A stretch of 64,000 bases of DNA from Carya illinoinensis (taxonomy: Eukaryota; Streptophyta; Magnoliopsida; Fagales; Juglandaceae): positions 14,586,001 to 14,650,000 of the forward strand of contig NC_056755.1 of NCBI RefSeq assembly GCF_018687715.1, read 5' to 3'. A program made the translations under genes and the position numbers. Below are positions 1 through 12,235 of the stretch, piece by piece. Every line of letters begins with the position of its first letter. The stretch's first letter is position 1. The notes beneath the pieces were generated by a model that was not told the origin of the DNA, did no database searches, and saw nothing but the letters and a program-made list of their open reading frames with translations.

Positions 1-1
1 T

Positions 2-1336
2 TTGATTAGTTTGATAGTTACAAAAGGATTGGATATGCAGTTGATGGATGTGGTCACTGCATATTTATATGGATCATTAGATCATAACATATATATGAAA
101 ATTTCCGAAGGATATAAAATGCCTGAAACTTCCAATATGAGTACATCCAGAAATATGTATTCTATTAAACTTCAAAGATCTTTATATGAGTTAAAGCAAT
201 CCGGACGCATATGGTATAAACACCTTAGCGAATATCTATTGAAAGAAGGATTTGAGAATAATCTAATATGCCCATGTATTTTTATTAAGAAATCAGACTC
301 CGGATTTGTTATTATTGCGGTTTATGTTGATGATCTAAATTTTGTTGGAACTCCTGAAGAGATCAGAAGAACTTCTACATATTTAAAGAATGAATTTGAA
401 ATGAAGGACCTTGGCAAAACGAAATTTTGTCTTGGCCTGCAGATCAAACATTTGCAAAATGGAATTTTCATTCATCAGTCAAATTATACAGAAAAAGTCT
501 TAAAACACTTTTACATATATAAAGCTCATCCCCTGAGTACTCCAATAGTTGTTCGATCACTTGATGTGCAGAAAAATCAATTTTGTCCTTGTGAAGACGA
601 TGAAGAAATTCTTGGTCCTGAAATACCTTATCTCGGTGCAATTGGAGCCCTGATGTATCTTGCAAATTGCACTTGGCCTGATATTGCATTTTCAGTTAAT
701 TTACTTGCAAGATATAGTTCCGCACCAACTCGAAGACATTGGAATGACATTAAGCATATCCTTCGATACCTCCGAGGTATAGTTGATATGAGATTATTTT
801 ATCAACATGGTTCAAGTTCACAATTAGTTGGATATGCGGATGCAGGTTATCTTTCAGATCCACACAGAGGTAGATCTCAAACTGGATATGTATTTACTTA
901 TGGAAATTCTGCTATATTATGAAGATCTGTCAAGCAAACACTATCTGCTACCTCTTCAAATCACTCAGAGATCATTGCAATTCATGAGGCAAGTCGAGGA
1001 TGCATTTGGCTAAGATCAGTGATTTAACATATTCAAGAAAAGTATGGTCTTCTAGTGAATAATGATAGTCCAACAATTTTATACGAAGATAATGCTGCTT
1101 GTATTACTCAAATTAGAGGAGGATATATCAAAGGTGATAGAATCAAACATATTTCATTTAAATTCTTTTATACCCATGAACTTCAGGAGAAATGTGAAAT
1201 TAATGTCAAGCAGATACGGTCAAGTGATAATTTGGCAGATATATTCATAAAAGTATTACCAACTGCAACATTTAAGAAAATTGTGCAGAACATTGGAATG
1301 CGAAGACTTGAAGACCTATTATCATACATTTTTTAG
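2..1336 (+). pseudogene. Ty1/copia pol remnant: reverse transcriptase and RNase H
   Basis: One frame runs from the window edge and reads as the C-terminal half of a copia polyprotein. The reverse transcriptase comes first, with an intact YVDD catalytic box (YVDDLNFVGT, around 327-356). It is followed by the connection region (GRSQTGYVFTYG) and RNase H, including the ILYEDNAACI and SSDNLADIF motifs near the end. Two nonsense codons break the frame without shifting it: TGA at 920-922, where the family usually has Trp, and TAA at 1025-1027, where Gln is usual. The final stop is at 1334-1336. Gag, protease and integrase would lie left of the window. A matching 3' LTR follows at 1568. The element is dead as it stands but only mildly decayed. 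Confidence 0.93.
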
Positions 1337-1567
1337 GAGGAGTAATGTCTTGAAGACTTGTGCTGATTGTACTCTTTTTTCTTTGCTAAGGTTTTATCCC
1401 CTTGGGTTTTCCTTTACAAGGTTTTAATGAGGAAATCTTAAAACACTTAGCGATATACATGAATATTGTACTATTTTTCTTTTACCATTGATTTTTTCCT
1501 TCTGAGTTTTTCCTTAGCAAGGTTTTAACGAAGTATATTCTTTATGTATGGTCATCCAAAGGAGGAG

Positions 1568-1836
1568 TGTTATGTATGAACTTATTTGTATGGTCATACA
1601 TAACTATTAATGAAGACCATTAAAGCTATTAATGAAGATTATTGAAGCCATTAATTAAGACCATTGAAATCATCAATTAAGATCATTTAACCATATCTAC
1701 TTCTTTGTACTCCTATATATATATATATATGAGTATCATTCATTTATATATTATTAAATTTTACATTTAAATAACAATTATTTCTCTTATAATATCCTTT
1801 TTTTTACAATATTATTTTTATTTTAGTTTCATAACA
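1568..1836 (+). mobile_element. Copia 3' LTR (269 bp) with polypurine tract
   Basis: The purine-rich GGAGGAG tract at 1561-1567 abuts TGTTATG at 1568. The segment ends with CATAACA at 1836, so the ends form a perfect 7-bp inverted repeat of the TG...CA type expected for an LTR. A (TA)n stretch around 1710-1730 could supply the TATA region. It lies 231 bp beyond the pol stop codon, the usual place for a 3' LTR. The partner 5' LTR is outside the window, so the target duplication cannot be checked; the right-flanking five bases are GTTCA. Confidence 0.85.
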
Positions 1837-1886
1837 GTTCATTTATTATAAAGGTATATTTTTCAAACGAAAACGTGACTCGTGGT

Positions 1887-2433
1887 TAGGGGTGAGCATC
1901 GGCCGGTCCGGACCGGCAAAACCGACCGGACCGGCACTATTTGGACCGGACCGGACCGGACCGAATTGGGTCCGGTCCGGTCCGGTCCCATTTTTAAGGG
2001 ACCGAAAAGATTCGGTCCGGTCCCGGTCCGGGAGTTTTTCACCCCGGACCGGACCGGACCGGACCGAATAAAAAAAAAAAAAATATTATTTATATATATT
2101 ATTTATATAATAGTATTAGCATATTACTAATATATATAATAGTATACTATATGTATATATATTAAATATATTACAATATAATTACATAAATATTAAAAAA
2201 AATGTCATTAAATATTAGCATATTATATAAATATATAGTTATCACTATTACTATTATTACATATAGTTATTAGTTATAGTATAGTTATTATTACATATAT
2301 TTATTAGTTATAGTATTATTACTAATAGACTAATAGTATTAGCATATTACTAATATATATATAATACTATATGTATATATATTAAATATATTACAATATA
2401 ATTACATAAATATTAAAAAAAATGTCATTAGAT

Positions 2434-2464
<31 letters not shown>

Positions 2465-2635
2465 GGACCGAATGGACCGACCGGACCGGACCGGACCGAA
2501 TAGGACCGGACCGGACCGGTCCTGATGGAGTTCGGTCCGGTCCAGGGTTGGAAAACCCTGGACCGAATAGGTCCGGTCCGGTCCACAAAACCTCCCCGGA
2601 CCGGACCGGACCGGACCGGACCGAACTCACCCCTA
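1887..2635. mobile_element. Non-autonomous hAT-type element with GGACC/GGTCC arrays
   Basis: The ends are TAGGGGTGAG and CTCACCCCTA, a perfect 10-bp terminal inverted repeat. The element is flanked by identical 8-bp copies of CTCGTGGT (1879-1886 and 2636-2643). An 8-bp duplication and TAGGGGTG termini are hallmarks of hAT elements. Inside each end is an array of degenerate GGACC units facing GGTCC units (about 1900-2065 and 2466-2625), so each arm can fold on itself and on the other. The AT-rich centre contains a direct repeat of about 90 bp (near 2117-2209 and 2339-2430) and a long A run up to 2460. There is no transposase frame; the open frames through the arrays are low-complexity. Confidence 0.9.
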
Positions 2636-2835
2636 CTCGTGGTTAAAGCCAGAGATAACTTCTCACCCGCTGTTTAATTTTGACAGGAGACCAGTTTTGG
2701 TCGTTAACGTGTCGAGTTGTGGAACGCATGCATCTTTGAGCTTCAAATGATAAACTGTGAGAGAGTGAGGGGAACCGTGGGAGAGGTGAGAGAAAGAGAG
2801 GAATTTTCTTTGTTCAGTACTTTTTAGAACTCGTG

Positions 2836-5800
2836 ATGTTGCTTCAGCGTCAACCCATTAATGGGTTCTCGCCGTACCCCCAAGTGAGTCCATTAGTTCG
2901 AAGACGAGGCAAGACAGCTTTAAGAAACCTGAGTTTGAGAGCACAATCTCCTCACTCCAGAACCCAGGTATCCTTTCCTGAAATTTCTCAGACAACCCTG
3001 TTGCCGCAGGAATATTTTGTTTCAATTTTTGTTGTGAGATAATGGTCCAATTAATTGTATGCCAATTTAATAGAGTGTGTTTGTGTTTTGATTTATGTAG
3101 AGAATAATGGAGAGTATTTCAGTGAGTGGTGAAGTTGGTGGTGCCGGTGGAGCATACTCATATAATGCCTTGAAGAGATTGGACCAGCTTTGGTCTAGTA
3201 TTTGCTCTGCTCAAACAGGTTTGAGTTTATTTCACTTATCATAGGTTTTCTACCCTTTTTCACATTACGAGTTTCTCTAACTTGCAGTCAATTGTCTGAA
3301 ATTTACTTAATTTTCACGTGTGCATTTTGCAGTTGTTCAAGAACCCAAGCAAGTAGTTTCTAGAAGTCGCGGTACCTTCAGCCATTCTGATGTGGATGAA
3401 AATGCAGTAGAAACATTTGATGTGATAGTTTGTGGAGGTACTTTGGGAATCTTCATTGCAACAGCCTTGAGTTTCAAAGGTCTTCGAGTAGGCATTGTAG
3501 AAAGAAATATACTAAAAGGGGTAAATACTGAACCGTGGAATCCTTCATAACGATGATTTATGGCAAAGAATTATTTTTTAAATGATCAGTTGTTGCAAGT
3601 GAAGTAGATTATATAATTTGATGTTGATTCAGAGGGAACAAGAATGGAATATCTCGAGGAAAGAGCTCTTTGAGCTTGTTGAAATTGGAATTATCGTAGA
3701 GGATGATATTGAAGAAGCAACTGCTGTGAAATTTAATCCTGTAAGTTTTTGAAATTCCCAGAATGGTGAATATCTTCATAACCTTGGGCCCTGTAAATTC
3801 TGCAATTGGCGTCAACATTTGTCTTTACTGTGAATTCTTCACCTTGGTATGAACTTTATTGGCTAGATGATCCTTAGGTGAACTTCACCTACTTAGTGGC
3901 TTGATGCGAAGCATTTGATTTGATAGAACTTCACCGACTTCTATAGTTGGCATGTCTTCATGGGACATATTCATATACTTTCAACAAAGTTCGTATGCAT
4001 GCTATAGGAGGTCTTAGAACGGTGACCATAGTCCACGATTTTTGTTGCAGCCTATTCTAGAATCATTAATCTCGTCATAATAATTCTAAAATTTGACACC
4101 ATACAAAAAAATTCAGACGTGGATACATTAGTCCTGAAAAACAGTTGCAAATGCTTTTTGAATGGTCAGTAAGGCAAAAAACTTTCAACTATGCAGCTCT
4201 GCAGCTTTAAAGAAACTAGTCATGCAACTGCTCGATGTGTGACTGATTGTGAAGTCATGGAAATGCGCTCTTCTTTAAATCTTATAATGCAATAAATTAA
4301 ATATAATGAAAAGAAGAAAATGGTTATATAGGAAAGAGGAAGAAGTGTCTCAAATTATTAACATTCCAAATTACATAATATAGATCAACATGAACTTTAA
4401 AATTACTTTAAATTTAAGTTACCAAATTTGTGGACATTTAATATCAGAATGGATCATATGGCTCAACAGAATCAAATTCCTGCTTCAAAAATTGTATACG
4501 TTATGGATAACACAGTTCTATAAATGTTTATATCCAGATTCAGTTGTCATAGTGCATAATGGAAGTGATTCATTGTGTAAAGCATTAAGTATTAAAAAGA
4601 ATTTCAATATTTTGAGAATTTAACTTTCAATGTAGGGACATCTTAAATGTTGGACTCTCCTTTAGTTATGATCCAAGGAGGACCTTCACGGTTTTAGCAA
4701 AACAGGGTTTTTGTAACCGAAAAATTCTTCCAAAAGTCTGTTGACCTGTGTCACCAAACATACTTTCCTAAAGGGTTTTCACTGGGCTGGAAGTTCTTAT
4801 AGCAATTTGAACATGCCAAATACTGTCCACTGCCAACTCTCTCCTGTGTCATCGCTTTGCTCCTGATGCTGTCCTAATTGTTTACACCTTTCTTTTGGTG
4901 TTCATGCCTGTACAGAACAGATGTGGATTTGAAGGGAAAGGTGAGATCTGGGTTGAAGACATTCTTAATCTTGGTGTCTCGTGAGTTTATCTTGTTTCCC
5001 TTTTTTACATTTTGTTTCACCGTTCACTGTTTCTAAAAATTAAAGGGGAATGCTAGATTTTGAATTATTGTTCATAATATTCTAGATTTTGAATTACACA
5101 ACTCCACTGATTAAGAAAATTGGTAGTTTTAAGAAAAGAGAAGAGGGCCTTGTTTCCGGTACTCATTCATCATACTGATTTTCAGTTTCTATCATAACAT
5201 GCATGCAAAGCATAGAGATTTTGAAGAAAATTTTCATTCCTATCTTACTGATTTTCAGTTTCTATAATTACAGGCCTGCAAAGCTTATAGAGATTGTGAA
5301 GAAACGTTTTATTTCCCTTGGTGGAGTCATCCTTGAAGGTTACAGCGTCTCTAACATTTGCATATATGAGGATGCAGCAGTAAGGTTTCTGACAGTTGCA
5401 AAGTGCTTCTTTTAGATCATATTTCTAAATCTGATGAGTCTAATTAACATTTTTGGGGGGGGGGGGGGAGGATTGTTTGGAGATCAAGAGGTAGTTTGAT
5501 GGGTCCTGGTTTTAAAATTAGTAAAGAAGGCCAATTAAGATGATGTTTGACTTTTGCTAGTTTATATTGTTAAAATCCCCTGAATAGAAATGGTAATTGA
5601 ATTTGGATATAAACAATAATCTCAGTCCATGAAGAGTTAGATTACATAAATATTACTGTTGCCTTTCTCTGTAGGTTTTGCAACTTGCTGAAGGAAACAT
5701 TTTGTCATCTCGTCTCGTCATTGATGCAATGGGGAACTTTTCCCCTGTGGTAAAACAGGTTTGGTTTCTCTTCTCAGTCATGATTGTTGTGCATATATGC

Positions 5801-8800
5801 TATATTATTCTTCAATCTTCAAGCATATGTTGGCCTAAATTAATAATTATCTTCACCTATACATGTATATGAAGCAAATATACTTTCTTGGTGCGTGTTT
5901 GTGCATTTGTTGTGTTAGTAGCTTTTCCCTTTTGCTTAAAAGATTGTGAGAGGTCAACTATATTGCTGACTCTGATTTATCCCAGTCAACCTAATGGCTA
6001 CGTGGCCTTTTTAACAAAATCTCCCTTGATTTTTTTTATAATCCTTGCATATTGGAATCCAATATCAAATTCACTTTAAAATCTAGTGTCGTTAACATTA
6101 TTTTCAATTGAGTAGTTGATGCATGCTGCAGTCTGACTTGAACTTATACTTCCTGTAATGGGTTGTGATTAACAGATAAGACGCCAGAGGAAACCAGATG
6201 GTGTCTGCCTTGTTGTTGGATCCTGTGCTCGTGGGTTTAAGGATAACTCTACAAGTGATGTCATATACAGCAGTTCATCAGTGAAGAAGGTTGGAACCTC
6301 AGAAGCTCAATATTTTTGGGAGGTAATTCTTTCTAATATATCCGTAGTGTCAACTTTTTTTTTTGTTGGGATTTTAGCATCAAGCTTTCTCTGAATGTTC
6401 CTCAGGCATTCCCTGCTGGCTCAGGTCCTATGGATCGTACTACTTATATGTTCACATATGTTGATCCTCAACCAGGATCCCCGAAATTGGAAGAACTATT
6501 AGAAGAATACTGGGATCTATTGCCAAATTATCAGGTTATATTTATGATCTGTAGGCAATAATCTTAAATATCATGCTTCCTCTGTATCCCAATAGGTGTT
6601 GAATCTTTTTGTTTTTTCTCATATTAAGTTAACTGCATCTTATAAATCAAACTAGCTCGGCCTCCTTTTGTTATTTAGTTTACACCATTTCTCTTACTGA
6701 TACTTACACATGCTTGGTTGTTTGGCCATTGTTTGTTCTGGTCAAGTTTCACTAGTTTTTGAATTGTAGCTCAAGGTCCTGCTATTTACACTATGCAAGC
6801 TGATTGATGCCCTACAAGATCATTATTTACTCAATGTCCACAACCATTATAACATTTTCAAAATGAGTGATATGTGCATGCCGTACGCACTTGCATGCAT
6901 GCACATGCTTGTAAGATGAATGGAGTAACTGCTTTTCAGTCTACGTATATTTGAGACGTAAAGAGAGAGTTCTTTTACGCATTTTCTAAACACGTGTATT
7001 GCAAATTGCAAATGAAAGTGATGGCCCTTGGCTTTGTTTTAACCTTGTTTACTACCTGTTCTCAAGAAATTCTTTTTCTCCCAGAATTATACTTCCCACT
7101 TGTTCTCTCCTCCCTCATAATTTCGTCTTGATTCCCTTAATAAGTTTCAACTTTCCCAAAAATATACCCCATACAGTCAGTAGCTTTTATATGCCCCCCT
7201 ACTTTCCTTTCTTTGATGTCTTGCATCAGTTAACCATACAATTTTAATGCGAACTTTGTAGGGAGTCTCTCTTGAGGAACTGGAGATACTGAGAGTTATA
7301 TATGGGGTGTTCCCTACGTATCGTGACAGGTAATGATACAGGAATTGTGCAAATTTCCATAAGGTTTACCTCAATGCTGTTAAAAGTATTATATGATATC
7401 CATGAAAGTCTTATGTCAAAACTCTTTAGAAAATGCGTCAGCTTTTTGTTTGTAAAGAAGTTGAAAAATGAAGCAATGATTGTAATCTATGGAATGGGAG
7501 GTGAACGTGATCGTAAACTACGTAAGTGAAACAGATGTTGTCTTTGTTTTGGTTGTATTTCGGTCTTAACTCTGAGAGTCATTTTGAAATCATGTTTTAG
7601 GCTCATAACGTGTAACTTATTTGTAGCGGTAAGACATATTCCCCTGATAGCTTAGTAACTTTGTAGTATATCCGATTGTATATATTTTGGCAGCAACAAT
7701 TAGCTTTGAATTTTGGGGTTTCATATAATGGTTAACAGATAGCAATTGTGAACAGTCTTGTAACAGAGTTGTTAATTTTCAAATTCTGAATCAAGATGAA
7801 TGGATGGAAATAGATGTAAGGCCTATCTATTTCTGAATTATTAATGATATGCAGCCTCTCATCTGGTGATAATTATGTAATTTGAGGCTTGTGTTTTTCA
7901 CTGACGCTCTTGATTCCTTGATTATTTTAGATTAACCAGTTCATACTCTTTTATATCGTCTTTATCTTATATTCATGACTATGACAAATATTCTCATACT
8001 TCTATTATCTACTCTGACAATTTCATCATATATGACGCATTTTCATCTTTGATGGTGGTGAATCGACTGGACAGCCCACTGCCAGCAGCTTTTGATCGTG
8101 TTTTACAGGTGATGTATGTTATAAACTTCTAAAACCCCAATATATTATACTCTTATACCAATCAAATACAAGCGTCACACAATCATTCTCTGCAGTTTGG
8201 TGATGCTAGTGGCATACAATCACCTGTGTCATTTGGTGGTTTTGGAAGCTTGACTAGGCACCTTAAGAGACTGTCAACTGGTATACTTTACGTATAATTT
8301 TAGCTGCATATTATTTTGCCTATTTACAAGGTTCTAGGATCAATGTGCAGCTCCCACACTAAAGTGAAATCGTTTCAGTGGGCTGTGCATGACATATGGG
8401 TTTTATTGCATTGGTCAAAGTTCCTGTGTTATGACTATGCTGTATTTGTCATGGTCGGAACCTAAATAATGGAGTTGGAACCGGGGGTAAATGAGATGCA
8501 ATCATTATGCGTCTATACATCAAGTATTGATAATGTGTAGTAAATGTTATTTTAAGGGTGAGATTTACTAATATTCTTCTTCCTTGCAAACAAAGGAATA
8601 TGTGAAGCAATCAGTGGAGATTTTCTTGACCCTTACAACTTGTCACTGCTTAATCCATATATGGTGGGTGACTTGGTGCTTTCTATCTACGTGGTTATGC
8701 TGCTTTTGTTATGGTCATCTGAAATCTTAATTAAAACATATGTACTGCAGCCCAACTTAAGTGCTTCATGGTTGTTCCAAAGAGCAATGTCGGCGAAGCA

Positions 8801-10074
8801 CCAATCTAATGTGCCACCAGGTTTTATTAATGAACTCCTTCATGTGAATTTTCAGAGTATGCAGGTAGGCTTCTGTTTCTATATAAGAAAACAATATAAT
8901 TTTTTAATTTCTCCATCCTTATCTTCTCACTCTGTTCTCTAATAAATTTTTGGCTCTCGTCTTTAGAGGTTAGGGGATCCTGTTCTAAGACCGTTTCTGC
9001 AGGTAATTTTCCTATTTTATCTTTTTGGCGCTTTCTGATTGCCATCTCATTCAGTATAATTACTTATTTGTTCAAATTAGGAATTATAAAATAATTTCCT
9101 TCTTACCATATTGTGACAGGATGTCGTACAATTTGTGCCTCTTGCTAAGACATTAGGCCTAGTCATGTTAAGTAAACCTCAACTTCTCCCATTAATATTC
9201 AAGCAGGTAATTAATAAGTTAGTTCCCTTTCAAATTTCTTTTCAACTCTCCAACTTGTGTGTGTCTGTTACTTACATCACAGCGCAACATCTTTGCATAC
9301 TATTTGTATAGGCACGTCTCCCATTTATTTCATTTTATAACGACAGATACTCCTATTGCATATGATGAAAATAGGAAGAGCTTTTTTTATTAGGGTGTAG
9401 ATTCCAATCATCTTAAAAATACCATCCCCCTTTTAATTGACATTAGCAATGGCAAAGCAGAGAGAGATATAAAAGCAGAATTTGGCAAATCTCTTCCATA
9501 GCTGGCCTGGCATATGACCTGTCTTCATCCAGGCATAGGACTGGCAGTGTAGCATGTTTTCAAATAGTCCTGAAATGCATACTGAATTGTAGGGCACACA
9601 TGTTGAACCTTTTGACAGTGATGCGTAAATTGACATAAATTTAGTAGATACCGTGTAAAATCCTTTTAGCTCCTTGATGAATATGCACAAAATAGCTGTC
9701 AACCGGATATTGTCAATAAATTTATCATTTTTCAGGTTGGTGTCCCTGTGCTTCTTGACTGGTCTGGACATTTCTTTATGCTGGGTTGCTACACGTTTCT
9801 CTCAACCTTTGCTGACCCTGTCATAAGGTAATTGTTTCTCCACACTCATGTTTTCTCTCTTAGTTAATCAAAGCACAAGCCTTCAGAATTATAGTGCTAT
9901 CCCCCAACCTTAAGACACTTGTTCACATTCATATTATCTGTTTCACCACCATTCTTACTAGTTATATATTTTGCTAGGCCATTGCTCAGCTCACTTCCAT
10001 CAAAGATGAGTTATGAGTGGAAGCAGCGTCTTGAGGCTTGGAAATATGGAGCCGGTTTAGATTACAAGCTGTAA
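2836..10074 (+). CDS. Lycopene-cyclase-like FAD-binding protein, probably plastid (18 exons, 585 aa)
   Basis: Exons: 2836-2967, 3101-3218, 3333-3520, 3633-3740, 4916-4980, 5274-5379, 5675-5758, 6176-6322, 6406-6534, 7262-7329, 8075-8108, 8196-8280, 8596-8663, 8751-8864, 8967-9002, 9120-9206, 9736-9827, 9978-10074. All junctions are GT-AG and the frame stays open for 585 codons, ending GAGLDYKL. Residues 1 to about 60 are Arg/Ser-rich and acid-poor, like a chloroplast transit peptide. Residues 113-140 form the N-terminal Rossmann FAD/NAD fold (DVIVCGGTLG, ending in acidic Glu140); the first Gly of the usual GxGxxG is Cys117. DAMGNFSP at 256-263 matches the D-A-x-G flavin motif. Length and motifs resemble the plant family annotated 'lycopene beta/epsilon cyclase protein' (Arabidopsis At2g32640, from memory). 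Enzyme activity is unproven and the true substrate may not be a carotenoid. An in-frame GTG precedes the chosen ATG but is not expected to be used. Confidence 0.93.
5172..5319 (+). repeat. Decayed tandem duplication of an intron acceptor and exon 6 start
   Basis: Two adjacent units of about 72 bp (5172-5243 and 5245-5319) share TACTGATTTTCAGTTTCTAT and then GCAAAGC..TAGAGATT.TGAAGAAA. The second unit holds the working acceptor of the FAD gene (TACAG before 5274) and the first codons of exon 6. In the first unit the acceptor has become CATGCATGC, so it lacks a usable AG in the matching position, and the copied codons have drifted. The upstream copy is therefore a pseudo-exon start inside intron 5. 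Confidence 0.75.
5455..5468 (+). repeat. G homopolymer (14 G) in intron 6
   Basis: An uninterrupted run of G sits between exons 6 and 7 of the FAD gene. Such a run can form G-quadruplexes and is a common site of sequencing length error. Confidence 0.9.
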
Positions 10075-11094
10075 GGAGTCGCTCTAAGATGACTGAGACA
10101 GAGATAGTAAGAAAGGACATGCAGCAGCAGACATGTCTACTTGGATAGGATGGTAGCTTTTGAAGAATATGTGAACAGTCATGGAATTCATTGTACTACC
10201 AAGCTTGTGCTAAATAGATCTTGTAGGGTGGCTAGTCAGTGAAAATTGATTAAAGATATCGTAGCACTTCCTTCCACCCAATACTCAATTTTACAAAATT
10301 TTTGTGTTGCTGTCTGATGACGACTCAAATGCCCCTTTCACTGTGCTAACCAATTTGCTCATTATTTGGCCTTAGTGGTATAAATAAATTGAAAAGGAAA
10401 TTTTTACCCACAAACACAAGCAGGGGCTGGATGGGTAAGATACTTATTTTGGACATATCACAGCAGGTTCTCTCCCAAAGCAAGGTTGTGAATTGAAAAT
10501 CTAAATTACCTCAAATGGATTCAGATTACTGAAAGAGAAGTCATGCAGATCGATCAATGGTTGTCCTACATATAAGGATAAAGAATAGAATCAAGATTCA
10601 AGATTCAGATTCAGCACTAATCCGTTATACAAGAACGCATTCGCACTGGTATTTGCATTATTTTCCCCTTTTCTCAGCACTACAAGCCTTGCAAATGCAG
10701 CCATATGCTGATCTTTTCGTGACGGGCTTTCTTTATCATCTTCCTCTCTTTCCAGGTGCCATTTCTTTGATATGTTATAAGCCTGCAATCAAAATAAGGC
10801 TGGCTTGTTTGACATATTATATGATCTGGTCAACCGCTTATGCCCATGCAGGCAACCCGATCGATCGAGTTCCCTTGCGCTACCATAGTTCTTTTGAGGG
10901 CCGGGGTTTTCGAGTGATTCTTTTATTTAAATAATTAACTTAATTAAATATACCATCTTTTACTTTCTTTTTATTTTTTCAGCCACGGAGTACTGATTTG
11001 ATCGGCCAGCCTTAGGCTCAAATATGACGCGCAAAACATGAAGGCAGGTCATGGGGCCACTGTAACCATGCGGTATGTAAATGATTTGTGCAGT
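10075..11094. other. 3' flank of the FAD gene; no supported gene
   Basis: The likely 3' UTR follows the stop codon, with an AATAAA signal at 10383-10388 among A/T-rich sequence. On the minus strand, 10591-10785 reads as an open segment (AYNISKKWHLEREED...) preceded by a good acceptor (TTTTGATTGCAG), but no upstream exon could be recognised. It is described among the findings rather than called as a gene. Confidence 0.5.
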
Positions 11095-11275
11095 CGGTAA
11101 ATGCAGTCGGCGTGCAGTCGTCTTGAAAAAAATGAATTAATATGGGATCTATATGAAAAAAAAAAATTATTTTTATAACTTTTTTTTATTCATTTTGGAC
11201 AACCATGAAAAAAAAATATTTTTATATTTTATTTATTTATTTCGTATAGCCGACTGCATGCCGATTGCATTTGCA
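11095..11275. mobile_element. MITE with TGCAGTCGGC-type inverted ends
   Basis: The left arm (about 11096-11120) contains AAATGCAGTCGGCGTGCAG. The right arm (11251-11275) reads as nearly the same sequence on the opposite strand, AAATGCAATCGGCATGCAG. About 130 bp of AT-rich sequence lies between them and nothing is coded. The superfamily is unclear because the target duplication is not obvious. Confidence 0.65.
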
Positions 11276-12235
11276 TAGCAAAGCCCGTATGTGCACTAAC
11301 ACAGGTTGGACCACCCTCATCCTCGTCCTCATAACAACCAATTACACAGCTTGCTTAGCTACTTTCTAGAGCTATTCATTAATGCAGCTAGGATATATAT
11401 ATCGGGCTCTGTCGTTACCTTGGTCCTTACCTACTACTTCATTTTTCGATGATTGTTGGAAGAAGTTAGGACCAGCATTTATTCCTTTTATGTCCACAAA
11501 AAATGGGTTTCCTTAATTGCGTGGTAGCTGTATGAAAATGTTAATGGGCATTTAGACCTACATTCCTCATTATTCAAACTGAGGCCGGGCGGGGGGCTTA
11601 TCATCCTAGATCATGTGCGGGAACTATATATGATGCTCGATCGTTGTAAAAACTAGTAATTACTGATCATCAGTGTCAGAGACATACATCCAACTGGGTC
11701 ATCTCATTATAGAAGAAAAATAATCTTCTTTGGGTGTGATTTCGTAGATCAAAACAAACATATTGCAAGTAAGCCAATCGGGAAAAACAAGCTATGACAG
11801 CGTCTAGCTAGCTAGGATTTGATCAGAAGAATGCTGCATTAAAAATAAATAATGTTTCTAATCATGAAGCTCATTCCTGTAATGTATAGAGTTTCCTGAA
11901 CAACACGATGAATCAATCCTACGATACTTCTAACATTTATTAGTGCACAAACATATAATATCATGAACCGTCTCACAGCAAAGAAGCAGATTAACAGCTA
12001 GCTAGCCTGATATTATTCTTCATCTTTACCTTCTATACAAAATCTCTACCGACCAAACTAGCTTGCTAGGTATTGATCTAGACGCTCAAGTTATATATAT
12101 ATATATATAAATATATTTTGTGATACAAATTAAATAATAAAGATGTAATAAAAGCAAGATATATTGTGAAATGATCCATGGGTTTCTTGATCTTACCCCT
12201 TCCAAAAAAGAAAAAGAAAACTCGATCCAAAAGCA
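11276..12235. other. AT-rich intergenic sequence between the FAD gene and CLE
   Basis: No coding segment, RNA gene or transposon end could be supported here. There are several GATC- and CTAGCTAG-rich stretches and a (TA)n tract near 12092-12108. The last part is the 3' flank of the minus-strand CLE gene. Confidence 0.5.

Noticed and set aside
1882..2646. Frames made of repeated Arg-Thr-Gly-Pro-Asp
   Set aside because: Direct translation of GGACC arrays in the hAT element.
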